NCBI GenBank assembly: GCA_963811585.1
Contig: CAWERR010000006.1
Location: 620,001-684,000 of the forward strand
DNA: 64,000 nucleotides
Origin: JACDHG01 sp963811585
GTDB lineage: Bacteria; Actinomycetota; Actinomycetes; Propionibacteriales; Nocardioidaceae
Direction of reading: 5' to 3'
The notes below the pieces were generated by a model, which saw nothing but the letters and a program-made list of their open reading frames with translations, searched no databases and was not told where the DNA came from. A program made the translations under genes and the position numbers. Shown piece by piece: positions 25,920-34,926 of this stretch; position 1 is the first letter of the stretch; each line of letters opens with the position of its first letter.

Positions 25920-27554
25920 ATGTGGAACACCTGGCAGGCAGCGAACCTCAAGCAGGCTCGCATCGATCTTTGGATGCGCGTCGCCTGCTTAGTCATCGCT
26001 ATTGTCCTGTCGATCGCGGTCTCGACTTTCTACGAGTCGCTCGGAACACTCTTCCTGCTCTCCGCGCTGGCGCTCGCGATGATGGTGTTCGCCCTGCGGA
26101 TGACACCGGGAAGCCGCGAGTACAACGTTGCGCTCGTGGCCGAGGGCATCATCGCGTGCGCCGTCGTCCTGTTGGGGACACAGTCCTCCGATCTCTACAT
26201 CGTCTACTTGGCTGCCCCCGCGTTCCTGGCGGGCCTTCGACGAGGGCTGCTCCCCGGCATCTGCGTGGTCGTGGGCCAGCTGCTGGCGGCCGTCGGTGCA
26301 CAGGCCCAGCTCAAAGACACCCGCCCAGACCTCATCGGACTCTGGGGCCCATGGCTCTTCATGGCCCTCACCCTGGCTCTCTTGGGTGCATGGATCAGGG
26401 AGCTCCACCTGTTCCAGCGAGACACCCGCTCCTCCCCCTACGCTTCCGCCCATCACCTGCTCGGCCAACTGCGCACCGTGACCCGAGAGCTCTCCGGCGG
26501 GCTCGACATCGAAGTAGTCTCCGAAACCGTCCTGTCCAACGCCACCAGCACTCTCGGTGGCAGCCGAGCTGCCCTGCTGCTGAGGAGTGAGTCAGGCGAG
26601 CTCACCGTCGTATCCCACCAGGGTGAGGATGCGTTCACAACGACGCTCGACAACGATCCCGTCGTCAGGCACGTACTCGAGAGCCACCGAGCAGAACAGC
26701 AGGCAGAGCCACACGGACAGGCCAGGAACAGGTTCCGGACCTGCCTGCCACTCACCGTCGGCACCCGCGTCATCGGCGTGGTGGTCGTGGACGGTCCGAT
26801 CGGACTGGCCTCCGAAGAGCTCACCGCCGTCCAAGAGACGCTGGATGACGATGCCCTGCGCTTGGAGTCCGCCGTCCTCTTCGGAGACGTCCGTGCACTC
26901 GCGACGGTCGAGGAACGCCGCCGGCTCGCGCGCGAGATCCACGACGGGATCGCCCAGGAAATAGCATCACTCGGCTATCTCGTTGACGACCTCGCCCGCA
27001 CGGAATGCAACCAGCGACACCAGGACGGACTCATCGACCTACGCGACGAGCTTAGTCGCATCGTCACCGAGCTGCGGCTGTCCATCTTCGACCTCCGCAG
27101 CGGAGTTTCCTCCAACGACGGGCTCGGCTCAGTGCTCGGCGACTATGTCCGCGAAGTCGGCAAGAGCTCCGGCATGACTGTTCACCTCTCCCTCGAGGAA
27201 AGCCCTCGACGACTGCGCCTCGATGTTGAAACCGAGCTGTTGCGCATCGCCCAAGAAGCCGTCACCAACGCTCGCAAGCACTCACGCGCGGCCAACCTGT
27301 GGGTGACGTGTCGGGTAGAACCTCCGTTCGCCGAAATTCGGATCGAAGACGATGGTCGTGGGTCCGTAGCTGCCCGCGACGACCACTACGGACTTCACAT
27401 AATGAAAGAACGAGCAACTCGCATCAATGCCGTCCTCACCTTTGCCGACCGGCTAGGTGGCGGCACCGTTGTTTCCGCTGTACTGCTTCCAGCAGACTCC
27501 GCGGTCATCCCCGAGACTGGAGACCCAGATGTCCTACACCGTTTTGTTGGTTGA
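25920..27554 (+). CDS. Membrane sensor histidine kinase (NarL-type, GAF + HisKA_3)
   Basis: A 544-residue kinase. Residues about 18-165 hold several hydrophobic segments (MRVACLVIAIVLSIAV, then others to LALLGAWI). Residues 180-320 look like a GAF domain (LSGGLDIEVVSETVL). A dimerisation helix carries the phosphoacceptor His341 in LAREIHDGIAQE, and the ATPase domain has LLRIAQEAVTNARKHS and an EDDGRGS G1 box. It presumably phosphorylates the regulator whose gene overlaps its 3' end by 26 bases. The location between pilus assembly and pilin genes suggests control of pilus or surface genes. Confidence 0.88.
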   Translation: MWNTWQAANLKQARIDLWMRVACLVIAIVLSIAVSTFYESLGTLFLLSALALAMMVFALRMTPGSREYNVALVAEGIIACAVVLLGTQSSDLYIVYLAAPAFLAGLRRGLLPGICVVVGQLLAAVGAQAQLKDTRPDLIGLWGPWLFMALTLALLGAWIRELHLFQRDTRSSPYASAHHLLGQLRTVTRELSGGLDIEVVSETVLSNATSTLGGSRAALLLRSESGELTVVSHQGEDAFTTTLDNDPVVRHVLESHRAEQQAEPHGQARNRFRTCLPLTVGTRVIGVVVVDGPIGLASEELTAVQETLDDDALRLESAVLFGDVRALATVEERRRLAREIHDGIAQEIASLGYLVDDLARTECNQRHQDGLIDLRDELSRIVTELRLSIFDLRSGVSSNDGLGSVLGDYVREVGKSSGMTVHLSLEESPRRLRLDVETELLRIAQEAVTNARKHSRAANLWVTCRVEPPFAEIRIEDDGRGSVAARDDHYGLHIMKERATRINAVLTFADRLGGGTVVSAVLLPADSAVIPETGDPDVLHRFVG

Positions 27555-28176
27555 CGACCACGACCTGATCCGGCAGGGGCTTCGCCGGGCGTTCGACCGT
27601 CATCCCGACTTCACCGTCGTCGCGGAGGCATCTTCAGTCGCTGCTGCGCTCAAAGCGGCTGCCGAGAAGCAGCCAGACGTCGTGGTCTGCGACATCCGGC
27701 TTCCCGACGGCAGCGGGCTCGAGGCCGTTCGCGCCCTACGTGGCAAGCGGCCCGAGATCGGGCTGGTTGTTCTCACGATGTATGCCGGTGACGAGCACCT
27801 GTTCGCCGCCTTGGAGGCTGGCGCGTCTGCGTTTGTCCCGAAGGACGCGCCCAGCGATGACGTCGTCGCCGCTGCACGCCACGCTGCGGTCTCGCCACGC
27901 TCGTTTACTGCCCCCGACCTCGCCAGTGCCATGCGCCGGCGGATGACGCCGACTGGGCCGCGCCTGTCCCCTCGCGAGACCGAGGTGCTAGGTCTGCTGG
28001 CTGAGGGCTTCGGCGTGGGCCCCATCGCACGCCGGCTGTTCATCAGCGAGTCCACCACAAAGACCCACATTTCCAAGATCTACGACAAGCTGGGGGCGGC
28101 AAACCGCGCTCAGGCGATCATGAAAGCCATTCAGGCAGGTCTGATTACGCCTGAAGCGATGGCAAAGTCCGACTGA
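27529..28176 (+). CDS. LuxR/NarL-type response regulator
   Basis: The start is ATG 27529 (MSYTVLLVDDHDLIRQG), inside the kinase gene; the open frame further upstream is not protein-like. The 215-residue protein has a receiver domain with acidic Asp9/Asp10, phosphoacceptor Asp55 and the lysine of FVPKDAP. A LuxR-type helix-turn-helix follows (LSPRETEVLGLLAEGFG; FISESTTKTHISKIYDKL). Such regulators bind short palindromes as dimers. An 18-bp palindrome occurs 28 bases beyond this gene and at three other promoters in the window, so this protein is a reasonable candidate to bind it; that link is inference. Confidence 0.9.
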   Translation: MSYTVLLVDDHDLIRQGLRRAFDRHPDFTVVAEASSVAAALKAAAEKQPDVVVCDIRLPDGSGLEAVRALRGKRPEIGLVVLTMYAGDEHLFAALEAGASAFVPKDAPSDDVVAAARHAAVSPRSFTAPDLASAMRRRMTPTGPRLSPRETEVLGLLAEGFGVGPIARRLFISESTTKTHISKIYDKLGAANRAQAIMKAIQAGLITPEAMAKSD

Positions 28177-28203
28177 GAGCTGCCGCCTGCGCAGCGCGCA
28201 AGT

Positions 28204-28221
28204 ATCAACCGTTCGGCCGAT
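28204..28221. promoter_or_regulatory. 18-bp palindromic site upstream of the Flp pilin genes
   Basis: ATCAACCGTTCGGCCGAT matches the palindrome ATCAGCCGTTCGGCTGAT at 16 of 18 positions. The two mismatches sit at mirror-related positions of the two arms (5 and 15). It lies in the 151-base gap before the first pilin gene, 106 bases ahead of its start. Other copies are at 38557, 41372 and 51194. Confidence 0.6.
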
Positions 28222-28327
28222 GTGATATGGCCGCACACCCGATACCGCGAATGCTTCCCAGCCGACAAGATTGTCTCTAGCTGGAAATCCCGTCCAGCAC
28301 CATACAACCCGTCTGGGAGGACCAGAA

Positions 28328-28522
28328 ATGTACGCAATGATCCGCACACTTGAAATGATCCGCACCATTGCCAACCCCAAGCGTCGCAACGAAGAAGGCG
28401 CGTCAGCCGTCGAGTACGGTCTGCTTGTTGCCCTCATCGCCGCCGTGATCGTCGTGGCCGTGACTCTGCTCGGTGACACCTTGACCGGCATCTTCGAGGG
28501 CGTCGAGGCCTCGATCAAGTAA
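28328..28522 (+). CDS. flp: Flp-type major pilin
   Basis: A 64-residue class-III (Flp) pilin. I chose ATG 28328 because GGGAGGA lies seven bases upstream; the longer frame lacks such a site. A short polar leader ends at the processing site EEGASAVEYGLL, where a prepilin peptidase would cut after Gly. Glu+5 and Tyr+6 are in the usual places, and the rest is one hydrophobic helix and a short tail (TGIFEGVEASIK). It is probably the main pilus subunit made by the upstream machinery. Two hairpins follow the gene. Confidence 0.92.
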   Translation: MYAMIRTLEMIRTIANPKRRNEEGASAVEYGLLVALIAAVIVVAVTLLGDTLTGIFEGVEASIK

Positions 28523-28530
28523 ATCAGTCT

Positions 28531-28544
28531 CCCAGTTCGCTGGG
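28531..28544 (+). terminator. Stem-loop with TTCG loop after the first pilin gene
   Basis: CCCAG and CTGGG enclose a TTCG loop nine bases after the pilin stop codon. UUCG loops are unusually stable in RNA. There is no following T-run, so it more likely protects or pauses the transcript than ends it. Confidence 0.55.
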
Positions 28545-28563
28545 CTGAACCTGAAACATTGAA

Positions 28564-28593
28564 GGCCGTGAGATGCAAATGCATCTCACGGCC
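28564..28593 (+). terminator. Long perfect hairpin between the two pilin genes
   Basis: A 13-bp perfect stem (GGCCGTGAGATGC and its complement) with an AAAT loop stands 45 bases ahead of the second pilin start. It is not followed by T residues. Together with the TTCG stem-loop just before it, it could set a high ratio of first to second pilin by partial termination or by blocking 3' decay. Confidence 0.65.
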
Positions 28594-28638
28594 ATCACAT
28601 CTCAATAACCGTCACGACAGGTCGAGGAAAATGGAGCG

Positions 28639-28824
28639 ATGACAAATCCCCTGGTGCACCGCTCCGAAGACGGAGCCTCCTCGGTCGAATACGGGCTCCT
28701 TATCGCTCTGATCGCCGCAGTCATCGTGATCTCCGTCGGCCTCTTCGGCACCGCCGTGAGTGGCCAGTTCGACAAGACTTGCGAGAGCTTCCGCGACGAC
28801 GGCGGCATCGCCACCGCCTGCTAG
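28639..28824 (+). CDS. Second Flp-type pilin with C-terminal cysteines
   Basis: A 61-residue Flp-family pilin, ATG 28639 preceded by GGAGCG. The processing site is EDGASSVEYGLL, followed by a hydrophobic helix very like that of the first pilin. It differs in its tail, which is polar and carries two cysteines (TCESFRDDGGIATAC), the last at the very C-terminus; an intramolecular disulphide is possible outside the cell. It could be a minor or tip pilin. Its TAG stop overlaps the stop of the convergent pimB gene within the palindrome CTAG, leaving no room for a terminator. Confidence 0.9.
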   Translation: MTNPLVHRSEDGASSVEYGLLIALIAAVIVISVGLFGTAVSGQFDKTCESFRDDGGIATAC

Positions 28825-29897
28825 CTCGAGACGCGGGCCTCCGGGCCCAACCTGCGCCGGGTGAGCATGAGACAGATCCCCCGCGCCACCTCGACTGGGT
28901 CAGCCGGATCCTCCACCACCACACTTGGATAGCCCTGCGCCGCCTCTCGCGCACCGCCGGACTCCCCCACCACCAGCGGCAGCCCACTCGCCCCGGCCTC
29001 CTGGAATGCGATCCCAAACGCTTCCGGCTCCAACCCCCACAGCCGCGTCCGGCACGGCAGCGCAAACACATCCGCCATGGCATAGAGCCCGGGCATGTCG
29101 CCCCAAGGCACGGCGGGGACAAATCGCACGCAGTCCTCGAGCTGTCGCCGCCGCGCCATTCGCGCCAGGCGGCCCTGTGACGGCCCATCGCCCACAATCA
29201 CCAGCACAGCCCCAGGTTCAGACCTCAGCACGCCTGGCCAGGCCCTCACGAGCGTGTCGTGACCCTTGCGGCGTACGAGCCTCGCGGCTGACAGCACTAC
29301 TGGCCTATTGGGCTCGATATCCAGGCTCCGTCTCCACGTCGATCCGTCCAGGCCGGGTCTGAACCGTGTTGGGTCAACGAGTGGCGACAGCGGTTCCATC
29401 CGCGCCGCAGCAGACTCCGAGAGCGCCTTCGAGATCTTCTGCCTGCAAAATTCGCTGACGTAAGTAAGAACATCCACATCGTCACCGATCCGCCGCAGCA
29501 GTTGCCGCGTGACCGGCACCGTGGCCCACCACACCTCATGACCGTGGCTGAGCGCCCGGATGAACGTCACTCCGGCATGTCGCCGCAGCCCCCGCGCCAG
29601 CAAGCCCAGCGGTGCTGCCGCCCCGAACATGACCTGGTCACAACCGTGCGCATCCGCCGCGGCCCGCACCTGACGTCCAAGCCTCCGGGTGGGGAGAAGC
29701 ATGCCTGCCCGGTCCCTGATGACGGGGTACGGCACCGCTGAGTCGATACTCTCCCACCCAGGCATGCGGGCCGTGTAGACAACCACCCCGTCGGGCGGCA
29801 TGGCGTTGCACAGCGAGAAGACGAACGACTCGATACCGCCTCGGCGAGGAGGGAAGTCGTTCGTGATGACGAGCGTCCTGTGCGGTTCCGCTGTCAC
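28821..29897 (-). CDS. pimB: GT4 glycosyltransferase, PimB-like phosphatidylinositol mannosyltransferase
   Basis: A 358-residue GT-B enzyme, ATG 29897 overlapping the stop of the metallopeptidase gene. The N-terminus LVITNDFPPRRGGIESFV, then MFGAAAPLGLLARGLRR, HGHEVWW and RRIGDDVDVLTYVS closely follow mycobacterial PimB' (Rv2188c), which adds the second mannose to phosphatidylinositol. The donor site is in the C-terminal half (ALPCRTRLWGLEPEAFGIAFQEAGASG). The protein ends about 25 residues earlier than its mycobacterial relative, exactly where it meets the pilin gene. It should act on the inner face of the membrane with GDP-mannose. Confidence 0.82.
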   Translation of the reverse strand: MTAEPHRTLVITNDFPPRRGGIESFVFSLCNAMPPDGVVVYTARMPGWESIDSAVPYPVIRDRAGMLLPTRRLGRQVRAAADAHGCDQVMFGAAAPLGLLARGLRRHAGVTFIRALSHGHEVWWATVPVTRQLLRRIGDDVDVLTYVSEFCRQKISKALSESAAARMEPLSPLVDPTRFRPGLDGSTWRRSLDIEPNRPVVLSAARLVRRKGHDTLVRAWPGVLRSEPGAVLVIVGDGPSQGRLARMARRRQLEDCVRFVPAVPWGDMPGLYAMADVFALPCRTRLWGLEPEAFGIAFQEAGASGLPLVVGESGGAREAAQGYPSVVVEDPADPVEVARGICLMLTRRRLGPEARVSS

Positions 29898-31213
29898 GCA
29901 AGCCTCCGCAGATACGCGCGCCAGGCAACCGTGAACTGCTGCTCCGACGTCCCGAGACGGTCGAACGCACCGGCGAGGTCGTCCGGTCGCCGTACCACCT
30001 GGGTGTAAAACCGCAGGAGCGCGGCCTCACCGTAGCGCTGGGCAATCAACCGGCTGGCCAGCCATGCCTGCTCGTAAGCGACCTCGACGTCGGCCGAGGA
30101 GGCCGCGAAGTCCTGCGAGGTCGGGAGAGAATCCGGAGTGCCTTGCTGGCGGACGTCTTGGATCACCGCGCGAGCAGACACCGAGATGGGTACGTCGACC
30201 GACCCGACGCCGACGTAGTCAGCAAAGCCTTCGACAACCCACAACGGTGCGCCAACGCTGGCAGCGCCCGTAGCCGCATGAGTGGATTCGTGAGTGATGA
30301 CTACCTGAGCCCCGATCGGGCCCAAGTTGCTGAACACCGAGGCATTGACGACGATCGCGACCGGCGCTGCCTGCCGCTGAGAGCCGTCGACGGTGGTGGT
30401 GACGGCAGCGACGTTGTCGTAGCTGCCCGGTGCCGCAGCAAGCACGGCCTCCAGCTGGTGAGCACCACTCGGTACAAAGGCGACGAGGGTGCCGTCCCAC
30501 GAGGGCACGACGGCCTCGATGTCCGACACCGCCGCCCGCAGCAGGCGGCCGATTCGAGCCGCGACCGGGGGCAGCTCGGCGGCTACCAGTGTTCGCTCCG
30601 ACCGCAGGACCGCAAGCGGGCCGAAAACCCAGATAGGCGCGCGTTCGCCTCCTTGGGCTCTTGCGTCGAGGATGTAGGCCCGGCCGCCGCGCTGGACGAA
30701 CGTGTAGGTGACCATCATTCTCGCCGGCAACGCGTCGTATCCGCGGAGCGTGTAGGAGACCTCGACGTCGCCCTCCCAGGCGACCCCACCCAAGCGGCGC
30801 TGCTTCGCCAGGCTCAGCGTGGTGGCAGCAGCGACATACCGGCTCGAGAGGGTGTCGATGCCGAGCGCGCGGAGGTTTTGGTAGGTCGTCTGGGCGCGTT
30901 GTTGCGACCGCACGGTCGTGTCGTCCCAGACGTCGAGGTAGCTGGCTTGGCTGCCTTGGCTGAGCGCCCTAGCCTGCCTGGCTAGAGCTGCCGCTGCCAA
31001 GGCATCGCGATGGCCTGCCGGGTCGACGTCCTCACTCGTACGCGTCGTCGCGGGAGCCTCGCTGATCAGCTTGTCAGCGCTGTCACCCGAGGTCGCCCAC
31101 ACGACGGCGCCACCCGCCACCACGACGAGGGCCAGGGCCACAGCAACGCGAGTCCGGATCGGATTCCGCTGCTGTGGCTGCTGCCCGTCGGCTGGTTCAC
31201 CTGTGGCGGGCAC
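29894..31213 (-). CDS. Predicted membrane-anchored gluzincin-type metallopeptidase
   Basis: A 439-residue protein with one N-terminal membrane segment (residues 23-41), so most of it lies outside the cell. The middle is an uncharacterised region. Near the C-terminus is HESTH (residues 308-312), followed 15 residues later by LWVVEGFADY (Glu328). This HExxH plus downstream Glu layout is that of gluzincin zinc peptidases of the MA clan. Start GTG 31213 is provisional. It is cotranscribed with pimB (ATGA overlap) and sits where mycobacteria have Rv2189c. Target unknown; envelope proteins are plausible. Confidence 0.7.
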   Translation of the reverse strand: MPATGEPADGQQPQQRNPIRTRVAVALALVVVAGGAVVWATSGDSADKLISEAPATTRTSEDVDPAGHRDALAAAALARQARALSQGSQASYLDVWDDTTVRSQQRAQTTYQNLRALGIDTLSSRYVAAATTLSLAKQRRLGGVAWEGDVEVSYTLRGYDALPARMMVTYTFVQRGGRAYILDARAQGGERAPIWVFGPLAVLRSERTLVAAELPPVAARIGRLLRAAVSDIEAVVPSWDGTLVAFVPSGAHQLEAVLAAAPGSYDNVAAVTTTVDGSQRQAAPVAIVVNASVFSNLGPIGAQVVITHESTHAATGAASVGAPLWVVEGFADYVGVGSVDVPISVSARAVIQDVRQQGTPDSLPTSQDFAASSADVEVAYEQAWLASRLIAQRYGEAALLRFYTQVVRRPDDLAGAFDRLGTSEQQFTVAWRAYLRRLA

Positions 31214-31375
31214 CTCTCCATCGTAGACAGCGTGACCCGAACCTCCGTCGGCCGTGGCGGGCTGCCGGCCGGCCGAGCATCGTCCATTCGGTCAGTGTTC
31301 GTCCGTTCCGGCAGCACCGCCACGAGCCACTGCATATCGTCCAGACTGGTTAGTTGCGCCCACTTTGGAGGAACT

Positions 31376-34300
31376 GTGCACGTTCGGTCGTTCTGTCGTG
31401 TGCTCGTCGTGGCTCTGGTCGCGGGAGCGCTTCAACTCATGAACCTGTCTTCACCAGCCACCGCAGCGCCGACCGCACCTGGTGGTCTCACGCCCTCCAA
31501 TGTGTCCACGTCGGGCCAGCCAGTCCTGGCCTGGACCCGCGTCTCCGGCGCGGCGTCGTACGACGTCGAGCTGTCTACGGACAGCGGTTTCTCCACGGTG
31601 ACGTATGCCGACGCCACCACCAACAGGCGGGCAACTCCCACCATCAACCTGCCTCAGGTCGAGATCTTCTGGCGAGTGCGCGGTGTGACCGCCGCCGGCG
31701 TCCGCGGCGCTTGGGGCTCCACGTCGTTCACCGGGTCCGGGATTGCCGGGCCTGAGCTGACGTCGCCAGCCGAAGGTGCCGCCCTGCAACAGCCAGACGA
31801 CCCCGCTCTCCTTAGCTGGAGCCCGGTCGCCAAGGCGACCAGCTACACCATCGAGATCGACGATGACAGCGAGTTCGTGCAGTCGACCCTGTTCACCTCG
31901 AAGACCACGTCGTACCTGCTCCAAGATCCAGGCCCCGAGGTCACCTACTACTGGCGCGTGAAGGCGAACTTCACCGGGGGCTACAACACCCTGTGGTCAG
32001 AAGCCCACAGCTTCGAGATCGTCAGTCTCGTCGCGCCCGTGCTGCGTTATCCCGACAACAGCGCCGACACGCAGCTCGGGGACGCAGTCCTCGACTGGGA
32101 GCCGGTTGCCGGCGCGGTTGAGTACGAAGTGAGAGTGAGCACGGACGACCAGTTCCAAGTCGCCCTCGTGGACACCAGGATCGTCAAGGCCACGCGCTAC
32201 GCGCGGCCGATCACCTACAACAACGACCAGTACTGGTGGCAGGTCCGCGCGATCGACGTCAACGACAACCTGTCGCCCTGGAGCAGTGCCCTGAACGCCT
32301 TCCAGCGCCACTGGCCAGACAAACCTCAGCTCATCCATCCCGTACAGGGGCAGGCGACCGGCCGACCTTTCTACTACGAGTGGTCCCCGATTGCGCATGC
32401 CAGCCAGTACGAGCTGCAGGTCGGCACTGACCCGAACTTCTCGCCAGACACATTCCGGACCTGCTTCACGAAGGCAACGACCTACACTCCAGGTTTCCAG
32501 CGCGACGAATGCCACCCGGATCCGGGCAACCTCTACTACTGGCGCGTTCGTGGGCTCGACTCCCCTGCCAACCCCGTGATCAACGGCATCTTCTCGTCGA
32601 TCGGGTCATTCAGCTACAGCCCGGGCAGGTCGCGCTGTTGTCGCCGAGCAACGGGGCCACTGTGGCTGTGCCGACGATGACCTGGTCCCCCTACGGCGAA
32701 GCACAGCGCTACAAGGTCACCCTCAAGAAGGCGTCAGGCGTCACCGCCACTACCGTCGTCACCTACTCGACCAGCTGGACCCCCACCGGTACGTCGGCGC
32801 TCGTTCCCGAAGATGGCCCGTTCCACTGGACGGTGCAGGCTGTGGACCGCGACAACAGAACCACACTGGCCCCACTCTTCGGGTTTGACCGGACCTTCAG
32901 CCTGAGCGGCACACCCGCTGACACCGCCGCAGCCCCATTGACTCCACTCGCACCGTCCGCAAGCGGGGCACATGAGAAGTTCCCCACGCTCAAGTGGGAG
33001 CCTTGGAATGAAGGCGACCCAGCCCGCTACTACAAGGTTTTTGTAGGCGCAGCGAGCGGCTCGGCAGTCTTCGAGATCGCCGACAACTTTCCCTACCCGC
33101 GGCTACCGATGAGGCCAGCCAGTTCCTGGTTCCGGGCACTTACCGCTGGTTCGTTCGCGCCTACGCAGCGAACGGCTCACTCCTTGGCACCGGCTCTGAG
33201 TCCCAGTTCACGATCAGGAACCTTAACGCGACGGCCGGACAACGGCTCTCGCTGACGGGACAAGGATTCTCCCAGTCCACGAAGACCTGTCTGCGACAGC
33301 TCGGTGACCCGAACGAGATCTGCAACAACCTGCGGCAATCGCCGGTGCTGCGTTGGGATCCTGTCCCGTGGGCTTCCTACTACATGATCTACCTGTCCAG
33401 GGACCGCGAGCTCACCAACCTGGTCTACAACCCGGTCTCCAACGACGCCGCCCAGACTGTCAACACGATGTGGACGCCGAGGGGAGCTCTGGCGGACAGC
33501 CAGGCGGGCGCTGCCTACTACTGGGTCATCAGACCGTGCAAGACGGACGGAATCTGCGCGCCCGACCCCACGACCGCCACGAACGCCTTCGACAAGCGAT
33601 CCGACCTGTGTCGGGTCTCATCGAGCGCGAGCACGACTCCGACACCGTGCTGCCGCCGAACGCGCCCACGTTCGCGGACGAAGTCGTGCTCTCGTGGACG
33701 CCCTACCTGACCACGAACCAGGCCAGCACCGGGAGCGACTTTGCGGGTATGCCGGCGACCATGGAAGCCAAGCACTACCGGCTTCAGATCAGCACGGACC
33801 TAACTTCGCAGCCGGCTTCCGGTACATCTCACCGCTCATCGACCAGACCACCTTTACGCCGTACGACAAGCTGCTGCCTGAGGGCCTGCTCTACTGGCGA
33901 GTCCAAGCGGTCGATGGCTCCAACAACTCGTTGTCGTGGAGCTTGTCGCGCAACATCGGCGGCGGCACCGAGACCATCGAGAAGCGGTCACCGCAACCCT
34001 CGTTGACGCTCCCGGCTGCGAACTCCTCGGTAGCAGGGACCCCGGCTTTCGCTTGGACGCCGCTGGACTATGCAGCGAAGTACGCGATCGAGGTCTACAA
34101 GAACAACGACGTGACTTTCTCGACCGCCAACCGCGTGATTGGTACGACGACCGTGCAGGCCGCGTACGCAGCAATCGACAAGGTGCTGCCGTCAACCGGG
34201 TCACCGTACCTCTGGCGGGTGCGACGCCTCGACCAGGACGGCAACCCCGGGGCCTGGAGCACCGCGCGAAGGTTCACGGTCAAGGGTGACGCACCCTTGC

Positions 34301-34866
34301 AGGTCGCACCCTCGGCCGGCGTCTACATCAGCAATCGCGACAGCTACTTCACCTGGGCGCCGGTGGACGGCGCGGCGACCTACCGTTTCGAACGGCGCCC
34401 AGCGGGCTCAACCCGCGATGATGAATCCGTCTCCACGGTCGGTCTCACGTGGGCACCCACGGAGATCCTCGCGGACGCTTCGTACGAGTGGCGCACTTCC
34501 GCGTACGACGCCGGTGGCGGCTTGCTCGGCTCCTCGCCCTGGCGCGCGTTCAAGGTCGATGCCACCGCACCTGTACTCGTCAGCAAGTCACCGACCGGCA
34601 AAGCACTGCGGACGGCGAACTTCGTCGCGAAGTTCAGCGAGCCCATCCTCGGGGTCAACACGACCCGGATGGCGCTGTTGATCAAGGGGAATGTGCACCG
34701 ACTGTCCGCCACGGTCACGCTGAGCGCCAACGGCAAGACAGCCACCCTCAACCCGAAGGCCAACCTTCGAGTCGGCAAGGTCTACACGGTCAGGCTGCTC
34801 ACCGGCATGACGGACCGGGCACTGAACCCGCTTAGGGCACAGTCCTGGACGGTCACCGCGAAGTAG
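31376..34866 (+). pseudogene. Large secreted fibronectin/Ig-like repeat protein with four -1 frameshifts
   Basis: Starting at GTG 31376 (GGAGGA upstream) the gene encodes a signal peptide (VLVVALVAGALQLMNLSSPATAA). Many beta-sandwich repeats of about 90-100 residues follow, with recurring YYWRVRA/WRV and WSPV motifs. A C-terminal SbsA-like Ig domain (APVLVSKSPTGKALR; KVYTVRLLTGMTD) ends at 34866. The reading frame changes near 32621-32625, 33097-33100, 33603-33607 and 33797-33804. Each time one base is missing, each time in a C run, and no stop interrupts the joined frames. Corrected, the protein is about 1,165 residues, probably a cell-surface adhesin. Damage may be real or a sequencing artefact. 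Confidence 0.85.
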
Positions 34867-34869
34867 CAC

Positions 34870-34920
34870 ACGACGCGAAATCCCCCGCTGCCCAGGATCT
34901 GCATCGGGGGATTTCGTCGT
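34870..34920. terminator. Bidirectional terminator between the surface protein and NlpC/P60 genes
   Basis: Arms ACGAC..GAAATCCCCCG and CGGGGGATTTC..GTCGT form a stem of 16 pairs with a two-base bulge on one side and a loop of about 18 bases. The element fills the gap between two convergent genes, four bases after the first stop, and both strands show the same stem. Confidence 0.75.
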
Positions 34921-34926
34921 GACAGG

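Noticed and set aside
31010..31375. An N-terminal extension of the fibronectin-like protein
   Set aside because: It overlaps the metallopeptidase gene and would bury the signal peptide; GTG 31376 has a strong ribosome-binding site.
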